Source: OFTM10 sp964344055
GTDB lineage: Bacteria; Actinomycetota; Acidimicrobiia; Acidimicrobiales; Aldehydirespiratoraceae
Length of the DNA stretch: 64,000 nt
Direction: 5' to 3'
Assembly (NCBI GenBank): GCA_964344055.1
Contig: CAYFLT010000007.1
Span: 33,055-97,054 of the forward strand
Part shown: positions 48,388-59,914 of the stretch, one piece after another
Layout: each line of letters starts with the position of its first letter
Numbering within the stretch: the first letter of the stretch is position 1
Notes under the pieces: model-generated
What the model saw: the letters and a program-made list of their open reading frames with translations, nothing else
Database searches by the model: none
What the model was told of the DNA's origin: nothing
Program-made: the position numbers and the translations under genes

Positions 48388-49632
48388 ATGCGGTTGAACT
48401 GGCACGGTGACGATCTCGAACTGACCATGCTCGATCGCGAGCCGAGCGACGACGAGATCGACATGGTCGCGGTGCGCGAATACCGGCTCGGGCGCGTACG
48501 TCAGGAGATGGAGCGGTACGGGGTCGACGCCTGCCTCCTGTTCGACTCGGTCAACATCCGGTACGCGACGGGTTCGCGCAACATGCAGGTTTTCAGTTCG
48601 CGCAACCCGGCCCGATACCTCTTCGTCTCGCTCGATGGTCCCGTGATCCTCTACGAGTTCACCGGCTGCCTTCACCTCGCCGCTGACCTGGAGACGATCG
48701 ACGACGTGCGCCCGGCCACCACGGCCAGCTTCGTAGCGGCCGGTGAGGGGATCGCCGACCGTGAACGGCAGTGGGCGGCTGAGGTCGCGGCAGTGATCCG
48801 GGAGCATTGCGGGTCCACCGCCACGGTCGGTATCGAGCGGGTCAACGCCGGAGCTGCGATCGCGCTTGCGGCCGAGGACTTCACGATCGTCGATGCGCAG
48901 CGGCCGGTCGAGCGGGCCCGGGCGATCAAGTCGGGCGAGGAGTTGAAGTGTGTGCGGTCGTCGATCCGGGCGACTGAGCGTGCGGTCGGTCAGCTGCGTC
49001 AAGCGATACGGCCGGGCCTTACCGAGCAGCAGCTCTGGAGCATCCTGCACCAGGGTGTTGTTGCCCAGGGTGGTGACTATGTCGAGACCCGGCTGTTGAG
49101 CTCGGGTGACCGGACGAATCCGTGGTTCCAGGAGGCGAGTGAACGGGTCATCCGGCCCAACGAACTGATCGCTCTCGACACCGACGTGGTCGGGTGCTTT
49201 GGCTACTACGCCGACTTCTCACGCACCTTTCACGCAGGGCCGGACGAGCCGACCGCTCATCAGCGGGAGCTGTACTCGGTGGCCCACGAACAGGTCCATC
49301 ACAACATGGGAATCATCGCCCCGGGGGTGTCGTTCGAGGAGTACTCCGAGCGCGCATGGGACATCCCCGCCCGCTACGAGGCCGGGCGGTACTACCTGTC
49401 GGCTCATGGAGTAGGCATGACCGGCGAGTACCCCTACCTCTATCACCGGCGGGACTTCGCCGACGCCGGCTACGACGGCGTGTTCGAGCCGAACATGACG
49501 ATCTGTGTGGAGAGCTATATCGGCGACGAGGCCGGCGGCGAAGGCGTGAAGCTCGAGCAGCACTGCCTCGTCACCGAAACCGGTCTCGAACCCCTCTCGA
49601 TCTTCCCTTTCGAGGAGTCCCTACTCCTCTGA
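48388..49632 (+). CDS. DddP-like M24-fold paralogue lacking the catalytic Asp
   Basis: 414 residues from ATG 48388 (GGGGGG about 6 bp upstream); an upstream in-frame ATG lies within the palindromic repeat and is rejected. Metal ligands D264, D266, D276, H340, E375 and E390 keep the DddP spacing, and Tyr335 is present. However, the position of DddP Asp377 is Gly346, and the Trp391 position is Ala360. It is thus a metal-binding relative with probably different chemistry, or a lyase for another substrate. It shares the region LLSSGDRTNPWFQEAS with the protein at 36315. It is downstream of a transporter and a hydrolase. Confidence 0.8.
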   Translation: MRLNWHGDDLELTMLDREPSDDEIDMVAVREYRLGRVRQEMERYGVDACLLFDSVNIRYATGSRNMQVFSSRNPARYLFVSLDGPVILYEFTGCLHLAADLETIDDVRPATTASFVAAGEGIADRERQWAAEVAAVIREHCGSTATVGIERVNAGAAIALAAEDFTIVDAQRPVERARAIKSGEELKCVRSSIRATERAVGQLRQAIRPGLTEQQLWSILHQGVVAQGGDYVETRLLSSGDRTNPWFQEASERVIRPNELIALDTDVVGCFGYYADFSRTFHAGPDEPTAHQRELYSVAHEQVHHNMGIIAPGVSFEEYSERAWDIPARYEAGRYYLSAHGVGMTGEYPYLYHRRDFADAGYDGVFEPNMTICVESYIGDEAGGEGVKLEQHCLVTETGLEPLSIFPFEESLLL

Positions 49633-49667
49633 GTTGTTTCGCTGGTGCCAGGCACCCGAAACAACTC
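49631..49667 (+). repeat. Dispersed palindromic repeat, copy B
   Basis: A 37-bp element identical to copy A: arms 49631-49641 and 49657-49667, core 49644-49656. It starts in the stop codon of the M24 gene and ends 5 bp before the stop of the convergent dehydrogenase gene, so it could terminate transcription from both sides. Confidence 0.9.
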
Positions 49668-49672
49668 GGTGC

Positions 49673-50590
49673 TCAATCGGTGACTTCCCAGGGGGCGACC
49701 CAGTCGCCTGGCATGCGGAAGGACAGATCGGCATCGTCCTCGAGACGCTTGGCCACGTGGAGCTCGCCGACGTCGCGCCCGTAGCGCCCGGCGGCATCTT
49801 CGAAGACGCCGTGGGCGGCTTCCGTCATGACCATCGGTGCGTCGACGCTCGCCCCGAGCTCCCGCAGGAGGCCGAGGTCCTTCAGGCAGAGGTCGAGGGT
49901 GAAGCTCGGGTCGTAGTGGCCGGCGAAGATCGACGGCCCGTCGTGGCGCGCGACGAACGAGTCGCCGACCGAGTCGCAGATGGCGTCGTAGAGGACCGAG
50001 AGCTCGACCCCGTTGGCCATCCCCATCGCGAATCCCTCGCCGATCGACGCGGCGTGAATGAACCAGAGCTGGTTGGTCACGAGCTTGACCACATTGCCGG
50101 TGCCGCGGCTGCCGCACCGGATGACCCGGCCGAGGTTCTCGAGCACGGGGACGACCCGGTCGAGGTCGACGTCGGAACCTCCCGCGAAGAGCGTCAGCCG
50201 CCTGTTGCGGGCACCGTCGACCGCGCCGGTGACCGGGGAGTCGACCACGGTGACCCCCTCCGGGGCCTCGGCGGCCAACTCGTCGACGAATTCGCGCCGA
50301 TTGGTCGTGAGATCGGCCCATAGCGAGCCGGGCCGCAGAGCGGCGAGCGCCCCGCCGTCCCGCATGACCGTAGCGACGTGATCCGGACGGGGAAGCGATG
50401 TGAGCAGGATGTCGGCCTCCGCCGCCACTGCCTGGGCGGACTCACCCGACCGTCCTCCGGCGGCGACGGCCTCGGCAATCGGTTCGGATCGGAGGTCGAA
50501 GGCGACGACGTCGAAGCCGGTCTCGATGAGATTGAGGCACATGGGCAGGCCCATGTTGCCGAGGCCGATGAAGCCGATGGTTTCGGTCAA
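49673..50590 (-). CDS. 3-hydroxyisobutyrate-dehydrogenase-family NAD(P) oxidoreductase
   Basis: 305 residues from TTG 50590, which has GAGGAG 9 bp upstream. Earlier in-frame starts lie in the palindromic repeat. Rossmann motif IGFIGLGNMGLPM, substrate motif DSPVTGAVDGA and catalytic Lys in GNVVKLVTNQL are present. It is a beta-hydroxyacid dehydrogenase acting on small hydroxy acids or tartronate-semialdehyde-like compounds. It is the last gene of the corrinoid operon, which suggests it acts on the demethylated carbon skeleton. Confidence 0.88.
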   Translation of the reverse strand: MTETIGFIGLGNMGLPMCLNLIETGFDVVAFDLRSEPIAEAVAAGGRSGESAQAVAAEADILLTSLPRPDHVATVMRDGGALAALRPGSLWADLTTNRREFVDELAAEAPEGVTVVDSPVTGAVDGARNRRLTLFAGGSDVDLDRVVPVLENLGRVIRCGSRGTGNVVKLVTNQLWFIHAASIGEGFAMGMANGVELSVLYDAICDSVGDSFVARHDGPSIFAGHYDPSFTLDLCLKDLGLLRELGASVDAPMVMTEAAHGVFEDAAGRYGRDVGELHVAKRLEDDADLSFRMPGDWVAPWEVTD

Positions 50591-50606
50591 GGTGGAGGTC
50601 TCCTCA

Positions 50607-50640
50607 GAAGTTTCGGGTGCCTGGCACCAGCGAAACAACT
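50607..50640 (-). repeat. Dispersed palindromic repeat, copy C (inverted, one arm shortened)
   Basis: Core GGTGCCTGGCACC at 50616-50628, right arm CGAAACAACT at 50631-50640, left arm GAAGTTTCG at 50607-50615 with a 2-bp loss relative to copies A and B. On the minus strand it directly follows the stop codon of the third MttB gene, the same placement as copies A and B. Confidence 0.85.
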
Positions 50641-52217
50641 AGTAGGTGGCGTCGGGCATTTCGGACTTGCGGCGGGTGATGTAGTCCTGGAGTTCGGTGT
50701 CGATGGCGTCGTCGAGGGGTGGGGCCTCGTACTCGGCCAGCAAGCGCTTCCACGTCCGGTTGGCTCGCTGGCCGGCGCTCAGCCGGCCCTCTTCGGACCA
50801 CTGCTCGTAGCTGTTGTTGTCGGCCTCGGTGGACCGGTAGAACGCGGTTTCGAAGTTCGCCAGGGTGTGGGCATTGCCGANNNNNNNNNNNNNNNNNNNN
50901 NNNNNNNNNNNNNNNNNNNNNNNCGCCATGGGGGTTCGTGCGGAAGGCCTCCATCGCCTGCCCGTTCTCGCTCATGTCGATGCCCCGGGCGTAAACCTCC
51001 ATCATGCCGAGCTGATCCGCGTCGAGGATCAGCTTCTCGTAGCCGAGCGCAAGTCCGCCCTCCTGCCATCCCGCCGCGTGCAACACGAAGTTCACGCCCG
51101 CGTTCACCGTGGGGAGCAGGGTGGACGCCGACTCGTAGGCCGCCTGGGCGTCCGGGTACTTCGAGGCGGTGAACTGGCCGCCCGACCGGAAGGGCACGCC
51201 GACCCGGCGGGCCAGCGACGCCATCACGTTGAGTGCCTGGCCGGCTTCTGGCGTGCCGAAGGTCGGCGCCCCTGTGGCCATCGACATCGACGAGGCGAAC
51301 GTGCCGAAGATCACCGGCGCTCCCGGCCGCACGAGCTGGTAGTACGCCATGCCCGAGAGCGCCTCGGCCAGCGCCTGGGCGCACAGCCCCGCGATCGTCA
51401 CCGGCGACATCGCCCCGGCCAGGATGAACGGCGACAGGATCGATGCCTGGTTGGCCCGGGCGTACTCCGTGGCCGCACCGAGCATGGTGGCGTCCCACCG
51501 CAACGGCGACGAGGCGTTGATCAGCGACGTCATCACCGTGCGGTCCTGGAGGTCGCCCCCGAAGGCGATCCGGCTCAGCTCGATCGAGTCGATCGCCCGC
51601 TCCGGCGCAGTGACCGAACCCATGTAGGGCTTGTCGCTGTACTTGATGTGCGAATACACCATGTCGAGATGGCGCTTGTTGACCGGGGAGTCGACCGGCT
51701 CGCACACCGTGCCGCCGCTGTGATGCAGATGGGGCAGCTGGTAGACGAGCTTCACGATCTTCTGGAAGTCGTCGACGGTGCCGTAGCGACGGCCATCGTC
51801 GAGATCGAAGACGAACGGCGAGCCGTAGTTCGGCGCGAACACGGTGGTGTTTTCCCCGATCTTCACCGACCGTTCCGGATTGCGAGCGTGCTGGATGAAC
51901 GACTTCGGCGCGTTCTGCTGCACGATCTCGCGGCACTGGCCCTTCTCGAAGTAGACCATCTCGCCTTCGACCCGCGCCCCGGCCTGACGCCAGAGCTCGA
52001 GCGCCTCGGGGAACTCCTGAAAGGCCACGCCGACCTCGGCCAGGATCGTCTCCGCGTTCTCCTCGATCTGGGCCAAGCCGGCCTCGTCGAGCATGTCGAC
52101 CGGCGGCAGCCGGCGTTCGAGGTAGGGGCGGGTGACGGCCGCGGCACCGGCCCGGGCTGCCTGCCGGCCGGCCCGGCCACCCCCGCGGCGACCCCGCCGC
52201 TCGCTGGTATCGGTCAT
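50639..52217 (-). CDS. MttB-family corrinoid methyltransferase, non-pyrrolysine, copy 3 (gap inside)
   Basis: About 525 residues from ATG 52217 (a TTG at 52223 is also possible). A 43-N gap at 50881-50923 falls in the conserved GPGGH-FLG segment; frames on the two sides do not match, so the gap length is not real. The family N-terminus is ERRGRRGGGRAGRQ. KYPDAQAAYESAS, GWQEGGLALGYEKL and NAHTLANFETAF are present, with no amber codon in frame. This copy is in the operon that encodes the corrinoid protein and its reactivator, so it is probably the founding member of the system here. Closest functional models are MtgB/MtpB-type betaine demethylases; substrate unknown. Confidence 0.88.
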
Positions 52218-52254
52218 GGTCAAACCTTCGCCTTCTGGCTTCGCGCCGTGCGGC

Positions 52255-54309
52255 TCACGATGCCTCCTCGGATGGGTTGGTTCGTCGACGGCGACGGGCT
52301 CGGCCGTTCGCGGTGTCGGATTCGGTTCGTTCGGGGAGCTCGACGACCTCGGCCAGGTGGGGCGTCGGCACGGTTGCGTGGGGGAACGCCATCGCCGCCA
52401 CGAAGAGCTCCTGGAAGCGGGGCTCGGTGGCGGTCTCGATCTTCTCGATGTCGACCACGGCCTGAGCGACCTCGGCCCGCTGCTCCGCGGAGACGAGCAT
52501 TCGGACCGCCCCGGCGCCGGCCGCGTTGCCGATGGCGCGGACGCCGTCGACCGGACAGTCCGGCACCAGGCCGAGCACGAGTGCGTAGAGGGGGTCGATG
52601 TGGGCGCCGAAGGCCCCGGCGAGGCGGATGTCGTTCACCTCGTCGATGCCGGCATGCTCCATCAGCAGATCGATGCCGGCGCGAAGGGCGGATCCGGCCA
52701 GCTGGATCTGGCGGACGTCGTTCTGGGTGATCGACAACTCGGGACCGGCGTCGCTCTCGGCCCGGATCACGTACCGGAAGGTGCGATCGTCGGCCACGAC
52801 CCGGTCGGTCCGGTCGGCCAGCGATCCCTGGACCACCCCGTTGTGGTCGCACACACCGGTCAGGTACATCTCACCGATCACCTCGATGATCGCCGAGCCG
52901 CACAGGCCCGCGATGTCGAGCGTCGCGGTCTGGTCGCTGAATCCGGGGTCGTCCGACCACAGTTCGGAGCCGATCACCTTGAACCTGGGCTGGAAGGTCT
53001 CCCGGTCGATCCGGATGCGCTCGATGGCGCCGGCCGTCGCCCGCATCCCGCAGGAGATCTGGGCCCCTTCGAACGCGGGACCGGTGGGGGAGGAGGCGGC
53101 GTAGGTCCGGTCGGCTGTGCCGAGCACGAGCTCGGCGTTGGTGCCGACGTCGACCATCAGCTGAGGATCGGCCGTGCGGTGGGTCCCCTCGTTCAACGTG
53201 GCCGCGGCAGCGTCAGCGCCGACATGGCCTGCGATGCAGGGCCCGATGTGAGCACGGGCCCGGGGCAGGTCGAGTTCGAGATCGTCGGCGCGCATGTCGA
53301 CCGACGTCCCGACCGTCAGCGTGAACGGTGCCGCACCCAACGGCGTCGGGTCGATACCGAGGAAGAGGTGGTGCATGACCGGGTTGCCGACCAGCACCAC
53401 GTCGTGGATGCGTTCTCGCGCCGGCGGCCCGTCACCGTCGGTTTCGATCGTCGCCGCCAGATCGGCGATCACCTCTCGGAGCGCGCCGCGCACCGCCGCG
53501 GTGAGCTCGCGCTCGCCACCCGGGTTCATCATCACGTACGACACCCGGCTCATGAGGTCCTCGCCGAACCGGATCTGAGGGTTCATGGCTCCGGCATTCG
53601 CCAGCACGTCGCCGGTGGCGAGGTCGACCAGATAGCCGGCGATGGTGGTGGAGCCGACGTCGATTGCGACGCCGTAGACGGTTTCGTCGAAGCCGGCTCG
53701 GACGTCGACGACCGTGCCGTCGGTGTGGACGACCGCGGTGACACCGCGATCTCCGGCGACGATGGTGGGGTGGAGGTCGGGAAGCACCCGGCCGTCCACG
53801 ACCGCGTCGTCGATCGCCCAGTCGGCGGCCAGCTGAGCGGCCAGCAGTTCGGCGTCGGATCGCTCGTCTCCCAGCTCCGGCTCGGGCAGCTCCACGTAGC
53901 GGGCGACGATCAGGGGGTCGATGGTCAGCCCGGGCAGATCGATGGTCTTGCGGACGACCGGCCGGTGGACCTGGCTGGCGGCGGGTACGTCGACCACCAC
54001 GTCGGCCGCCACGGTGGCCTGGCAACCGAGTCGACTCCCGGGTTCGATCGGCCGACGACCCTTGTACCCGGCCTCGCTGGAGGTCCAAGAGGTGATGGCA
54101 TCCTCGGTGCTGGTGATCCCCCACTTGGCGAACTCGCCGAACGAGGGGGTGACTTGGCAGCGGCCACACAGGCCCCGGCCCCCGCAGGTGGAGTCGAGAT
54201 CGACTCCCACCGTGCGAGCGGCGTCGAGGAGGGACGTGCCGACGGCGACCTCGACCGACACGCCGGCCGGCGTGAAGATCACGGTCGCTGTCTGATCGTC
54301 CCCCGACAC
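52255..54309 (-). CDS. Corrinoid-protein reactivator (RACE; 2Fe-2S + ASKHA ATPase, DUF4445)
   Basis: 684 residues from GTG 54309 with GGAGGGG 6 bp upstream. An N-terminal 2Fe-2S domain has C42, C48, C51 (TCGGRGLCGRC) and C96 (RLGCQATV). The rest is the DUF4445/ASKHA region with YGVAIDVGSTTIAGYLVDL, VGNPVMHHLFLG and DVGTNAELVLG. Such proteins reduce inactive Co(II) corrinoid to Co(I) with ATP. It is the activator that lets the MttB/corrinoid system run after accidental oxidation. Three further open-frame possibilities upstream lie in the previous gene and are rejected. Confidence 0.92.
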   Translation of the reverse strand: MSGDDQTATVIFTPAGVSVEVAVGTSLLDAARTVGVDLDSTCGGRGLCGRCQVTPSFGEFAKWGITSTEDAITSWTSSEAGYKGRRPIEPGSRLGCQATVAADVVVDVPAASQVHRPVVRKTIDLPGLTIDPLIVARYVELPEPELGDERSDAELLAAQLAADWAIDDAVVDGRVLPDLHPTIVAGDRGVTAVVHTDGTVVDVRAGFDETVYGVAIDVGSTTIAGYLVDLATGDVLANAGAMNPQIRFGEDLMSRVSYVMMNPGGERELTAAVRGALREVIADLAATIETDGDGPPARERIHDVVLVGNPVMHHLFLGIDPTPLGAAPFTLTVGTSVDMRADDLELDLPRARAHIGPCIAGHVGADAAAATLNEGTHRTADPQLMVDVGTNAELVLGTADRTYAASSPTGPAFEGAQISCGMRATAGAIERIRIDRETFQPRFKVIGSELWSDDPGFSDQTATLDIAGLCGSAIIEVIGEMYLTGVCDHNGVVQGSLADRTDRVVADDRTFRYVIRAESDAGPELSITQNDVRQIQLAGSALRAGIDLLMEHAGIDEVNDIRLAGAFGAHIDPLYALVLGLVPDCPVDGVRAIGNAAGAGAVRMLVSAEQRAEVAQAVVDIEKIETATEPRFQELFVAAMAFPHATVPTPHLAEVVELPERTESDTANGRARRRRRTNPSEEAS

Positions 54310-54338
54310 GGCGGTCCCCTCCGTCGCCTGGCGTGGGC

Positions 54339-55229
54339 TCAGGCGGTGGCGGCGCGGCGACGGCCGGCCCCTTCGCCGACGGCGCTCGGGTCGCGGTTCT
54401 CCATGATCCACGCTGCGCAGTTCTCGTCGTGACCGGCGAGCACGTCGGCGGCCATCACTGCGGTCTTCACCTCGGCGTGCATCGGGTTCATGATCGCCGA
54501 GGTCATCCCGGCGCCGATCGCCATCGAGAGGAAGGTGCCGGTGATGGCGTGGCGGTTGGGCAGGCCGAAGCTGACGTTCGACGCACCGCACGTGGTGTTG
54601 ACGCCGAGCTCCTCACGCAGGCGCCGGACGAGGGCGAACACCTGCTGGCCGGCGGTGCCCATCGCACCGATCGGCATCACCAGGGGGTCGACCACCACGT
54701 CGGCCGCGGGGATGCCGTGGTCGGCGGCGGCGTGGACGATCTTCTTGGCCACCTCGAAGCGCACGTTCGGGTCCTCGGAGATGCCCGTCTCGTCGTTGGA
54801 GATGGCAACCACCGCGGCGCCGGCCTTGGCCACGAGGGGGAGCACGCGCTCCATGACCTCGTCCTCACCGGTGACCGAGTTGATGAGGGGCTTGCCCTCG
54901 TAGGCCTCGATGCCCGCCTCGAGCGCCTCGATGATCGAGGAGTCGATCGCGAGCGGCACGTCGGTGACCGACTGGACCAGCTTGATCGCCTGGGCCAGCA
55001 GGGCCGGCTCGTCAGCCAGCGGGATGCCTGCGTTGACATCGAGCATCTGGGCACCGGCGGCCACCTGGGCGATGGCGTCGGCCTCGACCCGGCTGAAGTC
55101 GCCGTTCTTCATCTCTTCGGCCAGCAGCTTGCGGCCGGTGGGGTTGATGCGCTCTCCGATCATGACGAACGGTCGGCCGAAGCCAATGACCACTTCCTTG
55201 GTGGCCGAGCTGATGACGGTTTCGGTCAT
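54339..55229 (-). CDS. Methyltetrahydrofolate:corrinoid methyltransferase (MtgA/MtrH-like, pterin-binding)
   Basis: 296 residues from ATG 55229, overlapping the previous gene by 4 bp. The pterin-binding TIM barrel shows VMIGERINPTGRK, MLDVNAGIPLADE, AIDSSIIEALEAG and TTCGASNVSFGLPNRH. It moves the methyl group between the corrinoid protein and tetrahydrofolate; in this setting methyl-Co(III) to THF is expected, feeding one-carbon metabolism. The short basic tail (AGRRRAATA) is unusual but small. Confidence 0.93.
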   Translation of the reverse strand: MTETVISSATKEVVIGFGRPFVMIGERINPTGRKLLAEEMKNGDFSRVEADAIAQVAAGAQMLDVNAGIPLADEPALLAQAIKLVQSVTDVPLAIDSSIIEALEAGIEAYEGKPLINSVTGEDEVMERVLPLVAKAGAAVVAISNDETGISEDPNVRFEVAKKIVHAAADHGIPAADVVVDPLVMPIGAMGTAGQQVFALVRRLREELGVNTTCGASNVSFGLPNRHAITGTFLSMAIGAGMTSAIMNPMHAEVKTAVMAADVLAGHDENCAAWIMENRDPSAVGEGAGRRRAATA

Positions 55230-55573
55230 TGCAGGATGTCTCCAGGTTGGGGATCGAGGCCACCGTTGGCCACGAACGCCTCCAGGCGGTCGCGGGGGAA
55301 GGCGGCGTCGAGTTGCTGTGCGATCTGGTTGGCGGCCGCGAGCGGGTCGCCGTCGGGGGTAGCGGCTTCGCGGCGCCACTCGTTGACGTAGTCGTTCGTC
55401 TCGGTGAGACCGGCCACCGCGGCGGCTCGGTCGATGGCGACATGGAAGCGGTCGGCCAACAGCACTTTCTCGGTGGCACCATCGGCGCTCGACGCGGTGA
55501 CCTGGGCCGGAATGTCGCGCCAGTAGATGGTCACCAGTCCCGGGCCGCCCCGACCGCGTCGACGGGCGCTCAT
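55226..55573 (-). CDS. PF13769-type small protein in the corrinoid operon (named 'virulence factor' in databases)
   Basis: 115 residues, overlapped by ATGA on both sides. VTIYWRDIPAQVTA and the AIDRAAAVAGLTETNDYVNEW region match my recollection of the PF13769 family, whose database name is misleading. Its tight linkage to methyl-THF methyltransferase, DUF1638 and corrinoid genes indicates a role in corrinoid-dependent methyl transfer, for example in assembly or docking. No catalytic motif is recognised. Confidence 0.75.
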   Translation of the reverse strand: MSARRRGRGGPGLVTIYWRDIPAQVTASSADGATEKVLLADRFHVAIDRAAAVAGLTETNDYVNEWRREAATPDGDPLAAANQIAQQLDAAFPRDRLEAFVANGGLDPQPGDILQ

Positions 55574-56241
55574 CGAACGCCCCCCTTTGCGATATCGGGG
55601 GCGGTCGGGGACAGATATCGCCCCCGGGGTGCCCCGATTTCGGAAAGGCTGATGGCCACTACGGCCGGTTCGAGGTCGCCGTAGGTGGTGGCGACCCGCT
55701 CGTAGGAGAGCGACAGACGGCGCGCGGCGGCCTGGGCCTTCTCGTCCAGAACGGGATCGTCGGTCTGCGCCAGGTAGATCATCTTCGTGTAGTTGCCGAA
55801 GTACATGTCGCGCAGCTCGGGGTGGGTGTCGATGCCCAGGCCGTCCATGATGATGCGCTCGAAGTGCTTCACGAGATAGTCGGTGAGGTAGAAGGCGGTG
55901 GGGTCGTCGTCGTGCATGGCCGTGAACTCGTCGTGGCCGGCGAAGAACTGGTAGCAGTGCGCTCCCGGCATCATCTCGATGCCGGCCTGGGCGGCGATGT
56001 CGGCCAGCTCACCCGCGGTGCCGCAGTCGGCGTAGCCGAGCAGCACCCGATCGAACCGACCGGGCTCGATGCGCTCGAGCCGCGCCCGCACTGCGTCGGG
56101 GATGTCGGTCGGCCGGTTGTGCAGCGCAGCCGGCAGACACTCGAGGGTGACGTTGTCGAGCTCATGGAGCCGTGCGATGTCGCGGATCTCCCGAGCCAGG
56201 GCACCACAGGCGAGGATCAGTACCTGTGGCGCGTCGCTCAT
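55570..56241 (-). CDS. DUF1638 protein in the corrinoid operon
   Basis: 223 residues from ATG 56241, overlapping the corrinoid gene by 4 bp. Markers are LILACGALAREI, LLGYADCGT, PGAHCYQFFAGH and YDLTDYL-type FYLTDYLVKHF. Conserved Cys and His suggest metal or cofactor binding (inference). It is known only as a domain of unknown function; in methanogens and some bacteria it neighbours corrinoid methyltransferases. Overlaps on both sides imply co-translation with the corrinoid protein. Confidence 0.85.
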   Translation of the reverse strand: MSDAPQVLILACGALAREIRDIARLHELDNVTLECLPAALHNRPTDIPDAVRARLERIEPGRFDRVLLGYADCGTAGELADIAAQAGIEMMPGAHCYQFFAGHDEFTAMHDDDPTAFYLTDYLVKHFERIIMDGLGIDTHPELRDMYFGNYTKMIYLAQTDDPVLDEKAQAAARRLSLSYERVATTYGDLEPAVVAISLSEIGAPRGRYLSPTAPDIAKGGVR

Positions 56242-56963
56242 GCCGCGGCGCGGCGAGCCGTCACGAGTGCCGACGCGGTCTCCGACGCGACAGCGGCGTC
56301 GCGGCAGTAGGCGTCGGCCCCGATGGCCTCGCCGAACTCCTCGTTGAGCGGGGCGCCGCCGACGAGGACGATGAAGTCGTCGCGCATGCCCTTTTCGACG
56401 AGCGTGTCGATGACCACCTTCATGTAGGGCATGGTGGTGGTGAGCAGGGCGGACATGCCGAGGATGTCGGGCTTGTGTTCGTCGAGGGCGGCGAGGAACT
56501 CGTCGACATCGGTGTTGATGCCGAGGTCGACCACGTCGAAGCCGGCGCCCTCGAGCATCATGCCCACGAGGTTCTTGCCGATGTCGTGGATGTCGCCCTT
56601 GACGGTGCCGATGACCACCTTGCCGATCGGCTCGGCGCCGGTCTCGGCGAGCAGGGGCCGCAGGATGGCCATGCCGGCCTTCATGGCGTTGGCGGCCAGC
56701 AGCACCTCGGGAACGAAGAGGATGCCGTCGCGGAAGTCGATGCCGACGATCCGCATCCCCTCGACCAGCGCGTCGTTGAGGACACGATTCGCGTCCCACC
56801 CGCGGCCGAGCAGGATGTTGGTGCCCTCCTCGATCTCCTCGGCGAGCCCGTCGTAGAGATCGTCGTGCATCTGGGCGGTGAGGTCTTCATCGCTCAGGGC
56901 GTTGAGATCGATTTCCTCATCGCCGTTGTCGGCAGCGTCGTCAGACATTGTCCCCTCAGACAT
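56238..56963 (-). CDS. Corrinoid (cobalamin-binding) protein of the methyltransferase system
   Basis: 241 residues from ATG 56963, with GAGGAG 4-5 bp upstream (ATG 56948 also possible). An acidic N-terminus is followed by the helical cap domain (about 35-110) and the B12-binding Rossmann domain with D124-x-H126-x2-G129 (GDIHDIGKN), the base-off lower ligand motif of MtbC/MtgC-type proteins. It shuttles methyl groups from the MttB paralogues to the methyl-THF methyltransferase. It is the only such protein visible in the window and heads the operon. Confidence 0.95.
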   Translation of the reverse strand: MSEGTMSDDAADNGDEEIDLNALSDEDLTAQMHDDLYDGLAEEIEEGTNILLGRGWDANRVLNDALVEGMRIVGIDFRDGILFVPEVLLAANAMKAGMAILRPLLAETGAEPIGKVVIGTVKGDIHDIGKNLVGMMLEGAGFDVVDLGINTDVDEFLAALDEHKPDILGMSALLTTTMPYMKVVIDTLVEKGMRDDFIVLVGGAPLNEEFGEAIGADAYCRDAAVASETASALVTARRAAA

Positions 56964-57134
56964 CGTTCTCCTCGGTTCTCTTCGCGAGGAAGGTTCATTC
57001 GGACGGGATCCCTATCGGCAGGATCAGTGAGCAGGATAGAGGCGCGGGACGCCCCTCCGTGTCCCGCATCGTGGAACCGTACCGTATCATGAAACACATC
57101 TGGCGGGAACCCCCCAGTCGGTAGTCTTTGGGGC
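56964..57134. promoter_or_regulatory. Divergent intergenic region of the corrinoid operon and leuS
   Basis: 171 bp without a gene. It should hold both divergent promoters. A small hairpin (GCGGGAC at 57044-57050, GTCCCGC at 57061-57067) and a relatively AT-rich stretch GTATCATGAAACACAT near 57082 are visible. I see no cobalamin-riboswitch B12 box and no T-box hallmarks. Confidence 0.4.
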
Positions 57135-59886
<2,752 letters not shown>

Positions 59887-59914
59887 GACGCCGGCCCGGG
59901 ATCGGTGAGGGGCG

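Noticed and set aside
55226..55573. Virulence-related function for the PF13769 protein
   Set aside because: The label is only a historical family name. Overlapping metabolic genes on both sides indicate a role in corrinoid-dependent methyl transfer.
56964..57134. Cobalamin riboswitch before the corrinoid operon
   Set aside because: The 171-bp leader lacks a recognisable B12 box and the multi-stem layout; only one small hairpin is present.
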